Assembly (NCBI GenBank): GCA_902363735.1
Contig: CABJBA010000009.1
Coordinates: 1 to 64,000, forward strand
DNA from: Clostridiaceae bacterium
GTDB lineage: Bacteria > Bacillota > Clostridia > Lachnospirales > Lachnospiraceae
Reading direction: 5' to 3'
Length of the DNA stretch: 64,000 nucleotides
Part shown: positions 7,993-17,235 of the stretch, one piece after another
Layout: every line of letters begins with the position of its first letter
Numbering within the stretch: position 1 is the stretch's first letter
The notes under the pieces: model-generated
Database searches by the model: none
Told to the model about the DNA's origin: nothing
What the model saw: only the letters and a program-made list of their open reading frames with translations
Translations under genes and position numbers: made by a program

Positions 7993-10233
7993 TTATAAAG
8001 TAATGGGCCAACGGATGATAACACGGAACAAATCAGCTTCCACTTCCACCTGAAGTCTGCCGTTCTGAAGCTCCACAAAGCTTTTGGCAATAGCCATTCC
8101 AAGTCCCGATCCTTCTGTATTGCGGGACTGATCCCCCCGGGCAAATCGTTCCGTAATCTCCTGGGGGTTGAAGGTCAGTTCGGAGGCGGAAATATTTTTC
8201 ATAGCAATGGTTACATAACCATCTTCTTTTTTCATATCAATATAGGCCCTGGTGTCCGGCATTCCATATTTAATAATATTTGTTAAAAGATTATCAAATA
8301 TTCGGTAGGTCTTCTGACTGTCCAGAGGGAGAACTATTTTTTCGTCAGGCAGATTCCATCGGAAATCAATGGCAGATTCCTCAATTTTATCACTGAGTTC
8401 ATAGCTGACTTCCTTTAAAAGGCTTACAATATCCACTTCCTCTAAATTCAAGGTAACATTATTGCTGTTAGCCTTGCTTATTTCAAACAAATCCTCTATA
8501 AGGGATTTTAAACGCATGGACTTTTGTTCCAAAATATCAATATAGGCTTTTCGCTGTTCCGGAGTCACATGCTCTTCTCTTAAAAGGCTTACATAGGTGA
8601 TAATAGCAGTCAAAGGTGTTTTCAAATCATGAGACATGTTGCTGATTAAATCTGTTTTCAGCTTCTGGCTTTTGACCTCTTCACCTACAGCCACTTTAAA
8701 CCCGGACTGTATCTTCTGGATTGCCTTTTTAAAAGGTTCAAATACTCCCAGATCCTCTTCAATGGTCACTTCCAGATTTCCTTCTGCAATCTGGTTTGCC
8801 GCCTTTAAAAGTGCCCGGTACTTCTGATTTAAGTCCCTGTAATATTTTCTCATAAAAATATACAAGACCACGGAATAGATCAAAAGAGCTCCGATTCCTA
8901 AAAACCACAGACTGCAGAGAATAGCCAGAATAATAAAATTTATTCCAATGATACGAAAAATGGTTCTGTCCGATTGATCCTGGAGATCAATTCTCGATAA
9001 AAGATCATACACCTTTCTGGAAAGCCATTTCACCCACTTCCAGAAATATCCGAAAAAGGTCCTGTCTATGAGGTATGCCTTAAGACCGATATGAAACACA
9101 TCCCGCATACATAATACAGCCCAATATACCACTCCAAAGGGAATCGCCCACCAAAGCAGGTTCCATAACTTTGCCATTATTTCGGCGACGGCAGGGAGAA
9201 AATTGGCCCGGAGAAGGGCATTTTCCAGTTCTCCCCTGTTGGTCATTGCCACCAGACCCGTAAGATTGGCTCCGAATGCCGCGGCACCGCATCCAGCTGC
9301 AAATACTGCTTCAAATGGAGCTTTTAGAATTCGGCTGTCTTCTGCCCATTTTACATCAAAGCAGGAGAAAAGAAGAGCCAGAATTCCCACTGCACACATC
9401 AGGCCAATAAAAACTTTGGGGACAATACCTGAAACGTGATAGGAGTTCCAGTCCGTTCCCTGGATTTCCTTAAGAGCGGCAGCCTGCTGGGCCGTCATAC
9501 CGTAAACGAAGGTCATATTCCTGGGGGGTGTGAACTTCAGTTCCGGCTCATAAAGATATTGCTCCCAATAGCTGCTGTCCATGGGATCTGATTCTCCATA
9601 TGCCTGGAGCCTGCTGGCAAAACCTGCTGCATTTTCTACGTTTGTCTGTTCAACTTCCATGCGGCCCAGGCTGTCGTAATAAAGAGCCGCCTTAAATACA
9701 TACTCACTGCTTTGGGAAATGGATTTTCCCTGAGCGTGGTCGGACAGTACTTCCCCGTTTCCAGACAGTATCTGATAATCCATATAATGGCGTAAACTGC
9801 CAAACTCCCGGCCCCAGCTTTCATATTTCTGCATAATGCTTTGGCGCAGATTTTTTAAATACTCATTTCTATCATCCTGCCCCTCTTCATATACCTGAAC
9901 AAAAAATTCCCCATCATACCCTAAAATTTCTTCTGTCACTTCTTCCGCCTGGTTCTCACTTACGCTTTTTTGCTCTTCTGCCAGAGGAAAAAAATACCGG
10001 AACGGAGAAATTACCTCGCCTTGTTCCCGCTGTGCCTGCTCCATGGCAAGAACATAATTACCTGATACCAGTTTTCGGAGAAAGTCCCCATCTTCATAGA
10101 CTTGCTCTTCGTATCTAGCTGATTCATTTTTAAAAAATGGGTAAAGGCCCACCATAATTACTGCGGCGGACAGAACCACAGTTACAGCGAAAACAAGACT
10201 GACCCTATGCCTGCTTTTCAATTTTGTATCCAA
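7993..10233 (-). CDS. multi-pass sensor histidine kinase
   Basis: This 746-residue membrane kinase begins with a transmembrane helix (about 12-34), a large external region (to about 270), and several more membrane helices between 272 and 462. A HAMP-like linker and a HisKA box with His535 (SNMSHDLKTPLTAI) follow. The HATPase end carries the G-box TEGSGLGMAIAKSFVELQNG. The start is a TTG with AGGTGG upstream, inside the end of the regulator gene (29-bp overlap). The C-terminal half resembles VanS-type kinases. The signal is unknown; its position before nagA is suggestive of an envelope or amino-sugar cue but not proof. Confidence 0.9.
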   Translation of the reverse strand: MDTKLKSRHRVSLVFAVTVVLSAAVIMVGLYPFFKNESARYEEQVYEDGDFLRKLVSGNYVLAMEQAQREQGEVISPFRYFFPLAEEQKSVSENQAEEVTEEILGYDGEFFVQVYEEGQDDRNEYLKNLRQSIMQKYESWGREFGSLRHYMDYQILSGNGEVLSDHAQGKSISQSSEYVFKAALYYDSLGRMEVEQTNVENAAGFASRLQAYGESDPMDSSYWEQYLYEPELKFTPPRNMTFVYGMTAQQAAALKEIQGTDWNSYHVSGIVPKVFIGLMCAVGILALLFSCFDVKWAEDSRILKAPFEAVFAAGCGAAAFGANLTGLVAMTNRGELENALLRANFLPAVAEIMAKLWNLLWWAIPFGVVYWAVLCMRDVFHIGLKAYLIDRTFFGYFWKWVKWLSRKVYDLLSRIDLQDQSDRTIFRIIGINFIILAILCSLWFLGIGALLIYSVVLYIFMRKYYRDLNQKYRALLKAANQIAEGNLEVTIEEDLGVFEPFKKAIQKIQSGFKVAVGEEVKSQKLKTDLISNMSHDLKTPLTAIITYVSLLREEHVTPEQRKAYIDILEQKSMRLKSLIEDLFEISKANSNNVTLNLEEVDIVSLLKEVSYELSDKIEESAIDFRWNLPDEKIVLPLDSQKTYRIFDNLLTNIIKYGMPDTRAYIDMKKEDGYVTIAMKNISASELTFNPQEITERFARGDQSRNTEGSGLGMAIAKSFVELQNGRLQVEVEADLFRVIIRWPITL

Positions 10234-10918
10234 CTCCCCACACCACCTTTAAATATTTTGGCTCTCTGGGATTAATCTCTATTTTTTCCCGGATCTTTCT
10301 TACATGAACCATGATTGTATCCGTGTTGACCGCTCTTTCATTCCAAACCCTTTCATAAATCTCTTCTGCAGAAAAAACCCGACCCGGACTTTTCATGAGA
10401 AGTGCAAGAATCTTAAATTCCATAGGCGTAAGCCTGGCCGGCTTTTCATCCACCAGAACCTCCACCGTATCCTCATTTAATTCCAAACCTCCTATAACAT
10501 AGACATTGCTGTTTTCTCTTTCTTCCTTGGCTTCCAGCATATCCATATACTTTCCGTACCGCCTGAGTTGGGAATTAACCCTGGCAAGAAGTTCCATGGG
10601 GGTAAAGGGCTTTGACACATAATCGTCAGCGCCTATATTAAGCCCCATAATCTTATCCACTTCCTCTGATTTTGCTGACAGGATAATGACTGGAAAATCA
10701 TGTGCCTGTCTCAGCTTTACCGTCATAGTAATACCATCCATTCTCGGCATCATCACATCCACAATGGCAAGGTGGATCTCTTCCCGTTCCAATATCTTAA
10801 GACCTTCCATACCGTCTGCCGCCTGAAACACCTGGTATCCCTGGCTCCTCAAATAAATCTCTACCCCTTCTCTGATCTCTTTATCATCTTCCACCAGTAA
10901 AATGTGGTTTCTTTCCAT
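10205..10918 (-). CDS. OmpR/PhoB-family response regulator
   Basis: A 237-residue DNA-binding regulator. The receiver domain (1-120) has acidic pocket D11/D12, phosphoacceptor D54 (AIVDVMMPRMDG) and the conserved Lys in DDYVSKPF. The C-terminal winged helix ends in NTDTIMVHVRKIREKIE and VWGVGYKIE, typical of the OmpR family. The ATG at 10918 is preceded by AAAGGAG; a longer reading frame upstream has no ribosome site. It is transcribed before its partner kinase and overlaps it by 29 bp. Confidence 0.94.
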   Translation of the reverse strand: MERNHILLVEDDKEIREGVEIYLRSQGYQVFQAADGMEGLKILEREEIHLAIVDVMMPRMDGITMTVKLRQAHDFPVIILSAKSEEVDKIMGLNIGADDYVSKPFTPMELLARVNSQLRRYGKYMDMLEAKEERENSNVYVIGGLELNEDTVEVLVDEKPARLTPMEFKILALLMKSPGRVFSAEEIYERVWNERAVNTDTIMVHVRKIREKIEINPREPKYLKVVWGVGYKIEKQA

Positions 10919-11039
10919 CTGATTTCTCCTTTCTTCTTTTCTGCCCATGCTTTTGAGCACAATGTTATGTGGTAAGGATACCCAACCATTCTTAAATCCA
11001 ATAATCGGGAAAACGAAACAATTTCTAAATTTTAAATAT

Positions 11040-11082
11040 AAAAGGTCCAAAGAGAAGTTTTTATTTTCCCTTTGGACCTTTT
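11040..11082 (-). terminator. terminator after the OB-fold/HD protein gene
   Basis: A perfect 13-bp stem (AAAAGGTCCAAAG and complement) with a 17-base loop follows the stop at 11108. On the minus strand it ends in CCTTTTATATTT. It separates this unit from the downstream response regulator. Confidence 0.85.
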
Positions 11083-11107
11083 AAGAAAATCCGTTTCGTC
11101 AAAAGGC

Positions 11108-12061
11108 TTATCGGACGTCATCGGAAGTTTTTCTTATATTGGTATCCATCAGCCTGTTAAAGCCCAGCCAGCCCTTATTATCTCCTGCACCCTTTATCAC
11201 TTCCAGCATGGTTTCCATCTTTGCATCCGTGTTATCCGCAAAATTTAAGGCAAGTGCTTCAATTAGAGCCGGTTTTTTTGGAGATCCGTATTCCAGTTCT
11301 CCGTGATGAGAAATAATGCAGTGTTTAAGCTCGGAAGCCAGCTTTTCCGGAAATCCGGGAATGGTCCGCATCCTCTCCCCCACCATTTCCGTTCCTATGA
11401 TGATGTGGCCCAGAAGCTGCCCGTCATCGGTGTAATCATTCTCCGGAAAAGTGGAAAGCTCCTTGGTCTTTCCGATGTCATGAAACGCTGCTGCCGTAAT
11501 CAGCAAATCCCGGTTAATGACAGGGTAGTAACCTGCATAGTAATCACAAAGCTTAACCACACTTAACGTGTGCTCCAGAAGTCCGCCTACAAAGCCGTGG
11601 TGAACGCTTTTAGCCGCAGAGTGAAACTGAAACGCCTTGGCAAAAACAGGGTCATCCGCAAAAAAGCTTTCCAGCAGCCGCTTCAAATATGGATTTTTTA
11701 TGGTTTTAATAAAGCCGAGAAGCTCCTGGTACATCAGTCCGATATCCTTTGAAGATACAGGTAAGTAATCGCCCGGAACATATTCTTCCTCACCGGCTTT
11801 TCTGATCCGTTTAATGTTTAATTGATTGGAATTTTGGAACACAGTCACATCTGCATCCACAAACACATAATCCAGTGTCTCAAAATTTCCGATTCCCGGA
11901 GAGCCTAAGTCCCAGATTTTGGCATCGACCGTGCCGGTCTTGTCCTGCAGAATCAGGTTTCCGTACTCTTTCCCCGACTTGGTAAGAGCAATCTGCCTGT
12001 TTTTACATAAGTACACATCTGAAACATGCATTCCTTCCCGGAATGATTCAATATATCTCAT
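11108..12061 (-). CDS. YhaM-like OB-fold/HD-domain 3'-5' exoribonuclease
   Basis: A 317-residue protein with an N-terminal OB fold (about 10-100; RQIALTKSGKEYGNLILQDKTG) and an HD phosphohydrolase domain (about 150-290). HD ligands are seen in HHGFVGGLLEHTLSVV and AAAFHDIGK, with a later ISHHGELEYGSP. This is the architecture of Bacillus YhaM, which degrades RNA and ssDNA from 3' ends. The ATG at 12061 follows GGAGG; the longer frame overlaps the upstream gene. It is likely co-transcribed with the HtrA-like gene 47 bases upstream. Confidence 0.88.
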   Translation of the reverse strand: MRYIESFREGMHVSDVYLCKNRQIALTKSGKEYGNLILQDKTGTVDAKIWDLGSPGIGNFETLDYVFVDADVTVFQNSNQLNIKRIRKAGEEEYVPGDYLPVSSKDIGLMYQELLGFIKTIKNPYLKRLLESFFADDPVFAKAFQFHSAAKSVHHGFVGGLLEHTLSVVKLCDYYAGYYPVINRDLLITAAAFHDIGKTKELSTFPENDYTDDGQLLGHIIIGTEMVGERMRTIPGFPEKLASELKHCIISHHGELEYGSPKKPALIEALALNFADNTDAKMETMLEVIKGAGDNKGWLGFNRLMDTNIRKTSDDVR

Positions 12062-12108
12062 TCTTTTCCTCCATATTCTAGCCACAGGCAACACGGAAGC
12101 CAGGAAAA

Positions 12109-13416
12109 TCACCTGGCTCCAATGGTTACCGGATATTGAATCTCTTTATATTCTTCTCTCCCGTTACGGGAAACTGTTACATCTATTAAATCTCCCGGAT
12201 TTAATTTTTCAAGGGATACCTGAAAATCTTTCATTGTGACAATAGGTTCCTCTCCCATGGCGGTTATAACATCTCCGCTCTGAATTCCGGCATTATAAGC
12301 AGGTCCGTCCCCGTTTGCATCTACCACATAAACTCCCAGGGGCATTCCTCTGCTGTTCATGGCAGCACTCACCTCCTGGCCGCTTATTCCAAAGTAAGGG
12401 AAGGAAGCACCATTGCTCATCCGCCCCAGAATACTCTTGTAATCGGAAATAGCCATGGCCGCAGTCATATCCCTGCTGCCGTCATTTTTATACTGGTCTG
12501 TCACCCAGCCGATGATCTGGCCTGCCGTATTCATAAGAAATGTGCCTGTCACCGCATTGCCCTTTGCATCAGAATAAAGAATGCGGGTAATACCATCGGT
12601 AACCTGAACATTTCTGGTGATGTAGGTGATAAATCCATAGCATGAGGAATGAACCATTCCTGCAGGACCTCCTATAGCTATGATTAAATCTCCCTGCTTG
12701 ACTGAATAGGAATTTCCAAGCTCAATTGCCTTTACTTCCTCTAACAGAGCCTTTCCAAGCCCTTCTGTGGGTACACTGACAATGGCCATGCCCGACGGCT
12801 TATCCGTCTGCTTGATGGTTCCCTGTACCTCTGTTCCGTCAAAAAATGCCACCCGGATGGCTTCCGCATCTTCCACTGCCCCCTCTGGGGTCAGAACTAA
12901 AAATTCCTGATTGGCAGAAGCGATAACCACGCCTGCAAACAAACTCGAATTTTCCACCGGATTATTAAACCAGTCCTTCTGAGTCCTTACAGAATGAACG
13001 GTCACAACCCCTTTGTCCGCTTTTTGAACTACGGTTTTTAAATCCGCATATAAGGTATTTAAATCCTCTACAGAAAAAGAATACTTTTCCATAGCTGATT
13101 TTAATATATCTTCAATAGGTTCTGTTTCAGCAGGTGGTTCTGTCTCTGTTTCAGGGATAGAGCCTTCCGGATCATCTTTTGGTATGGTAACGGGAGTGCT
13201 TTCTTCCCTGGATTCCCTGGGAAAAAGCTTCTCAGCGGCAGGAAGGGACACAACAAACGTAACCGCAGCAACCATTCCGAAAATAACCCCGGTCATGGAA
13301 AGCCCTAAGATTCTCTTTAACATGTCCCGCTTTGACATAGGCTGCTTCACTATTTTTTCATTGATGAACTTGCGGGGTTTTTCCCTGTTATCATCTGATC
13401 CGTTATGTTCCGGCAT
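12109..13416 (-). CDS. membrane-anchored HtrA-like protein with PDZ domain, catalytic triad lost
   Basis: A 435-residue protein with a short cytoplasmic tail, one transmembrane helix (about 38-58), an acidic linker, a trypsin-like domain (about 130-330) and a PDZ domain (about 342-430). Aligned by eye to HtrA/DegP, the three catalytic positions are replaced: Gly179 for His (TPEGAVEDA against TNNHVVEDA), Gly209 for Asp (TDKPSGMAIV against TDPKTDLAVI) and Thr290 for Ser (AVTGTFLMN against GNSGGPLVN). The fold is retained, so it is probably a non-proteolytic binding or sensing protein. AAGGAGG precedes the ATG. Family assignment is firm; inactivity is inferred. Confidence 0.88.
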   Translation of the reverse strand: MPEHNGSDDNREKPRKFINEKIVKQPMSKRDMLKRILGLSMTGVIFGMVAAVTFVVSLPAAEKLFPRESREESTPVTIPKDDPEGSIPETETEPPAETEPIEDILKSAMEKYSFSVEDLNTLYADLKTVVQKADKGVVTVHSVRTQKDWFNNPVENSSLFAGVVIASANQEFLVLTPEGAVEDAEAIRVAFFDGTEVQGTIKQTDKPSGMAIVSVPTEGLGKALLEEVKAIELGNSYSVKQGDLIIAIGGPAGMVHSSCYGFITYITRNVQVTDGITRILYSDAKGNAVTGTFLMNTAGQIIGWVTDQYKNDGSRDMTAAMAISDYKSILGRMSNGASFPYFGISGQEVSAAMNSRGMPLGVYVVDANGDGPAYNAGIQSGDVITAMGEEPIVTMKDFQVSLEKLNPGDLIDVTVSRNGREEYKEIQYPVTIGAR

Positions 13417-13514
13417 ACTTACCCTCCTTTGCAGAAGACTTAAATACTATTATAAGGTTCTTCTTCTTTTTATGCAAGGAAAACCTTTGAACTTTGGCGG
13501 GGCTGGAAAAACAA

Positions 13515-13550
13515 CGCCCCTCTGCATTAATTGCACTATGCAGAGGGGCG
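13515..13550 (-). terminator. strong terminator of the aconitase-X operon
   Basis: A perfect 13-bp GC-rich stem (CGCCCCTCTGCAT and complement) with a 10-base loop is followed on the minus strand by TTGTTTTTCC. It closes the operon that ends with the carrier gene. The rest of the 13417-13602 gap shows no gene. Confidence 0.93.
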
Positions 13551-13602
13551 ATATTCATGATTATACTATTGAACGTTCTTAAAAGCGCTTTAACATCAAC
13601 CT

Positions 13603-14838
13603 TTAATATCTGATTATTCCAAAAAGAATTGTTGAAATAATAACTGCCATCACTACCAAACCAATTGCCCAAAGCAATAAACCACGATATACTTTATTAT
13701 AATTTTCTGATTTATCCAAGTTTGCAAGAAGCATGGCTCCGGTATTAGAAAATGGGCTGCAATCAACAACAAATGCGCTAAAAGATATTGATGAAATCAG
13801 TGCCAGCATACTGGCTCCTGTCTGCTCTGACAACCCCGGAACCAGAGGCAAAAATGTAATCATGGTTGGTGAAGATGCCGCAAAAGAAGATACAAAACCA
13901 GAAGCAAGTGAAACAAATGCATTTGCAGTTACTGAACTGGATTTTTGTGATACAATATTTACAAACAAATCAATACCGCCAAATTCTTCAACTGCCGCAA
14001 CCAACATAGAAACACCAAACAGCATAAAGATGGTTGTCCAAGGAAGATTTCTCCATATCTCTTTTTCTTCTGCTACTCTGAACACCATAAATACTAATAA
14101 TATGAAGAAACAAGCAACTGTAATATCTGTTTTAAAAATCATAACGGAAATAACCAGTGCCAAAGTTCCTGCTAAAGTTAGCTTCTGTTTTAAGTTAAAT
14201 GGTTCAACGGATAAATCCAGCTCTTCCATGGAACCGCTTTTCCACAGTTTTAAACCACCAAACAAAAGATATCCAACCCCTGCAACAAGAACATTGCCAA
14301 TAAACCCGTTAATAAATAAATCCCAACGCATATCTCCAATCCCAAAATTTACGGTTGCTTCTGCTGCAAGATTACCCGCGACCGCAAATGGTGATAAGCC
14401 AGCCGCATTAATACCGGAGCCAACACAGATGATCATTAACAAAGGATTTACCTTTGTTTTAAACGCTACAGACATGGCGATGGGAGCAATTAGCCCGGTT
14501 GCATAGCCTCCAGGACCTAAAGCAGCAACAAAAAATGCTATAATAAACATAAGAACCGGAACAATGCCAACCTTCCCCTTTGCCCGGCGTAACAAAATTC
14601 TTGTCAGCTTTTCCATTGTCCCATTTACCTGCATGTAAGTGGATACTGCCATAATGGAAAATATCATTAAAAATGTTTTCTGGGGAAATCCAGAAAAATA
14701 TGTACTAATTGGAGAATCAGAAATCATTTTTAAAATAAAGGTAAACACAATACAAATACTTCCAATGTTAATAGGCAGCAGCATAGTGCAAATTGTAGCT
14801 ACCAAGAATAATATAAGAGATAGAACACTCAAATCCAT
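13603..14838 (-). CDS. MatC/IT-superfamily dicarboxylate-type carrier
   Basis: A 411-residue integral membrane protein with about ten to twelve hydrophobic helices. The repeat-internal motifs AALGPGGYATGLIAPIAMSVA and GSGINAAGLSPFAVAGNLAAE, and the second-half SSFAASSPTMITFLPLVPGL, fit the MatC/DASS-type ion transporter superfamily, whose members move malonate, malate or related acids. GGAGGGG precedes the ATG. It is the last gene of the aconitase-X/RraA operon and likely imports that pathway's substrate, an organic acid whose identity is unknown. Confidence 0.85.
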   Translation of the reverse strand: MDLSVLSLILFLVATICTMLLPINIGSICIVFTFILKMISDSPISTYFSGFPQKTFLMIFSIMAVSTYMQVNGTMEKLTRILLRRAKGKVGIVPVLMFIIAFFVAALGPGGYATGLIAPIAMSVAFKTKVNPLLMIICVGSGINAAGLSPFAVAGNLAAEATVNFGIGDMRWDLFINGFIGNVLVAGVGYLLFGGLKLWKSGSMEELDLSVEPFNLKQKLTLAGTLALVISVMIFKTDITVACFFILLVFMVFRVAEEKEIWRNLPWTTIFMLFGVSMLVAAVEEFGGIDLFVNIVSQKSSSVTANAFVSLASGFVSSFAASSPTMITFLPLVPGLSEQTGASMLALISSISFSAFVVDCSPFSNTGAMLLANLDKSENYNKVYRGLLLWAIGLVVMAVIISTILFGIIRY

Positions 14839-14909
14839 AATAAACTCCCCTCCAAGACATTAATTTTTCGTTTATTACATTTCATCTTTAAGTAACAATC
14901 ATAAAGGAA

Positions 14910-15311
14910 TTACTTTTTTACAACTCGCACGATTCCGTTTGTCGCATCCAAACAGACATGATCACCAGTTTTAATTTCACTGATATCCGCTTGATCAACC
15001 ATAGGGAGTTCGGCAATAATTGCTCCGATTACTGTCACTGATTCTCCTTGCTCATTAATAATACCAACAGGCCCTGCTCCATTTTTCACTAAATCATAAA
15101 GCATATAAGAGCCACCAGTCGAACCTTTACCTCTGGGGTAAACCAGAACCTTTCCTTGTAAACATTCACCTTCAATTTCATGCTTACGTTCAATGATATA
15201 TCCAGTCTTAGGATTTACTGTTCCCATAAAAGAGATGCCTTCCGTAGTAACAATTGCTTCCCCTTCTACACACCCTTCTACAATACAGCGTACTTTCAGT
15301 TCTTTTTCCAT
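14910..15311 (-). CDS. aconitase X swivel-domain (small) subunit
   Basis: A 133-residue DUF126-type protein, the swivelling beta domain that completes the active site of aconitase X. It shows VEGCVEGEAIVTTEGISFMGTVNPKTGYI and the serine loop PRGKGSTGGSYMLYDL. The ATG at 15311 lies one base after the large-subunit stop. In-frame Mets further upstream are inside that gene and would add a tail the family lacks. Split-subunit (type II) aconitase X of bacteria includes cis-3-hydroxy-L-proline dehydratase, but archaeal relatives use mevalonate 5-phosphate, so the substrate cannot be read from family alone. Confidence 0.9.
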   Translation of the reverse strand: MEKELKVRCIVEGCVEGEAIVTTEGISFMGTVNPKTGYIIERKHEIEGECLQGKVLVYPRGKGSTGGSYMLYDLVKNGAGPVGIINEQGESVTVIGAIIAELPMVDQADISEIKTGDHVCLDATNGIVRVVKK

Positions 15312-15312
15312 A

Positions 15313-16524
15313 TTAAACACCCCATTTCCCATCAATCGCTGCCTGAATACATTCATTGACTTGTAGCATAATCGGCTGTAAATTCCACAACCCAGGTGCA
15401 TAATGTGCCATTTTTCCCGAATTAGTAGCTACCGTTTTGTATCCCCTGTCTAAGGTAAAGGACAGCACCGGACATGTATCACACACAACTTCGCCGCCAG
15501 CTTCAATAATAGTTTGTACATAGCCCATTCGTTCTCCAAGGTCTTTCACCTGCCGTGAGGTACAGACCCAAAGACCAGTTTTAATTTTTTTCCCGGCTAA
15601 CAAGTCTGCAATTTCTTTCATCTCGTTGATGGATACATGAGGACAGCCAATAACAACAAAATCAATATCACCTTTCATGGCAAACTTTTCAGACACCTTA
15701 TCATATTCTGCCTGACCAAATACAATGGTTTCTACCTCACCGTTAATTACCGCTTCTTTCACAGGTGCTTCAGGAGTAAAGCCAATTACATGGTATAAGG
15801 CAACCGCACCGGAAGATGCCAGGGCTGCTCCCAGAGCTTTGAAACTCTCCAGCCTTGGGCGTTCTTTGATGCCCTCAAATACTGGCACCGCTGAGCCTAC
15901 TAATCGTCCTACATAGTAGCCCATAACTGCATAATCTTTATCTGTCTTTAATTCCATTTCCACTTTGATCAGATGGGTACCTTTCCTGTTCTCGTCCAGA
16001 TGTAAGCCATATGCCGGAACTCTTCCCGTAACGGCTGCTGCTAATGCAGTTGGTCCGCCCTCTCTATTTGTTCTGGCTCCCAATACGGAATTGGCAAATA
16101 CAATGGCTGATGATTCCCCCCAGGCAATATGCTCCCCCTTCATTGGCACATTACCAACTAGGTATGGAGTACAGGTATTAGTGCACAAAGCTCCCATTTT
16201 TTCATAGGATTCCGATAACTCGATTTGTTTATGAGCAAATTCTTCGGGATACTCCATTGCTTCCCAGTTTTCATAATCAATACCAATGGTATTTAATGTG
16301 GTGGGGATTTTAAATACAGTTCCATCGCTCGCTTCTTTTACATAGTTAAGTCCGGCATCTCCGGTAACACGATAAGATACCCCCGGTGAATGAACATTGT
16401 TCACTTCAATCATGTGTTCCGCTCCATAAATATCTCCCAGGGCAACCAGAACTTTCATGCATTTCTGGACTGTTTTTCCATATTCTCCGCCCAGCATTTT
16501 CTGTTCTTCGCTTGTTAGCTTCAT
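15313..16524 (-). CDS. aconitase X catalytic (large) subunit
   Basis: A 403-residue DUF521-family dehydratase. Conserved cysteines likely to bind the iron centre lie in CTNTCTP (C114, C118), GCPH (C294) and CDTCP (C348, C351). Other family motifs are NVHSPGVSYRVTGDAGL and ANSVLGARTNREGGPTAL. GGAGAGGAGG precedes the ATG. It pairs with the downstream swivel subunit and follows three RraA-family genes. No pyrroline-2-carboxylate reductase, needed for hydroxyproline use, lies nearby, which weakens the obvious hydroxyproline assignment. Confidence 0.92.
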   Translation of the reverse strand: MKLTSEEQKMLGGEYGKTVQKCMKVLVALGDIYGAEHMIEVNNVHSPGVSYRVTGDAGLNYVKEASDGTVFKIPTTLNTIGIDYENWEAMEYPEEFAHKQIELSESYEKMGALCTNTCTPYLVGNVPMKGEHIAWGESSAIVFANSVLGARTNREGGPTALAAAVTGRVPAYGLHLDENRKGTHLIKVEMELKTDKDYAVMGYYVGRLVGSAVPVFEGIKERPRLESFKALGAALASSGAVALYHVIGFTPEAPVKEAVINGEVETIVFGQAEYDKVSEKFAMKGDIDFVVIGCPHVSINEMKEIADLLAGKKIKTGLWVCTSRQVKDLGERMGYVQTIIEAGGEVVCDTCPVLSFTLDRGYKTVATNSGKMAHYAPGLWNLQPIMLQVNECIQAAIDGKWGV

Positions 16525-16540
16525 TAATATCCTCCTCTCC

Positions 16541-17212
16541 TTATTCTTCAGTAATATTTAACTGATCAATTATATTTTGATAATTATATAGATCAAATAA
16601 ACTGGCGCCGGTTTTCAACTGTTGCATTATATCAGCTTCTTTTGCATCACGCTGCTTTGCTGCTTTTAATACATCTCTGGCTTCTCCTAAAGGAACAACT
16701 ACAATGCCGTCATCATCCCCTAAAATAATATCCCCGGGATTTACCACTACATTACCACAAGTAATCGAGTGATTGATTTTACCGGCTGCTGCCTTTGTGG
16801 TCCCAATAATACTCAAGCCTGATGCAAATACCCCAAACCCAAGATTTGTAACAGCCTGACTATCTCTGATTGATCCGCTGGTTACCAATCCCGCAACACC
16901 CTTTGTCATGCACTCAACTGCTAGAACTTCACCGAAAGGTCCGGAATCCACCACATTCCCATTGTTAATTACAATAATCTGTCCTTTCTTTGCCATACTG
17001 ACAGCTTTAATCAGCATCAGGTTATCTCCAGCGGGCATATCTACGGTAAGAGCCTGACCGCATATCTTAATCCCCTTTTTTATTGGTTTTATTGAGGAGG
17101 TCATAGCCCCCCTTCTTCCCATTGCTTCATGTACTGTTGCAGTTGATTGATCCTTGTATTCATTAATAAGCTCATGTTGTATTTCTGGAATAGTTTTTAT
17201 AATATGTACCAC
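16541..17212 (-). CDS. RraA-family protein, HMG/CHA aldolase-like (copy 1)
   Basis: A 223-residue member of the RraA fold, closest in pattern to 4-hydroxy-4-methyl-2-oxoglutarate / 4-carboxy-4-hydroxy-2-oxoadipate aldolases: PAGDNLMLIKAV, the loop DSGPFGEVLAVE, and SGSIRDSQAV containing the catalytic Arg and metal-binding Asp (about residues 116-117). A GTG start at 17212 sits eight bases after AAGGAG; a GTG three codons earlier is too close to that site. These enzymes cleave a tertiary hydroxy-keto acid to pyruvate or decarboxylate oxaloacetate. Of the three copies this looks most likely to be a true aldolase. Confidence 0.87.
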   Translation of the reverse strand: MVHIIKTIPEIQHELINEYKDQSTATVHEAMGRRGAMTSSIKPIKKGIKICGQALTVDMPAGDNLMLIKAVSMAKKGQIIVINNGNVVDSGPFGEVLAVECMTKGVAGLVTSGSIRDSQAVTNLGFGVFASGLSIIGTTKAAAGKINHSITCGNVVVNPGDIILGDDDGIVVVPLGEARDVLKAAKQRDAKEADIMQQLKTGASLFDLYNYQNIIDQLNITEE

Positions 17213-17235
17213 TATGTTCACTCCTTCTGATATAA

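Noticed and set aside
13733..14506. A 257-codon open frame on the plus strand inside the MatC-like carrier gene
   Set aside because: It is antisense to a gene with clear membrane-protein features, has no ribosome site and shows low-complexity composition expected from the reverse of hydrophobic codons.
14910..16524. Firm naming of the aconitase X pair as cis-3-hydroxy-L-proline dehydratase
   Set aside because: The family also includes mevalonate 5-phosphate dehydratase, and the neighbours (RraA proteins, organic-acid carrier) do not include the reductase needed after hydroxyproline dehydration.
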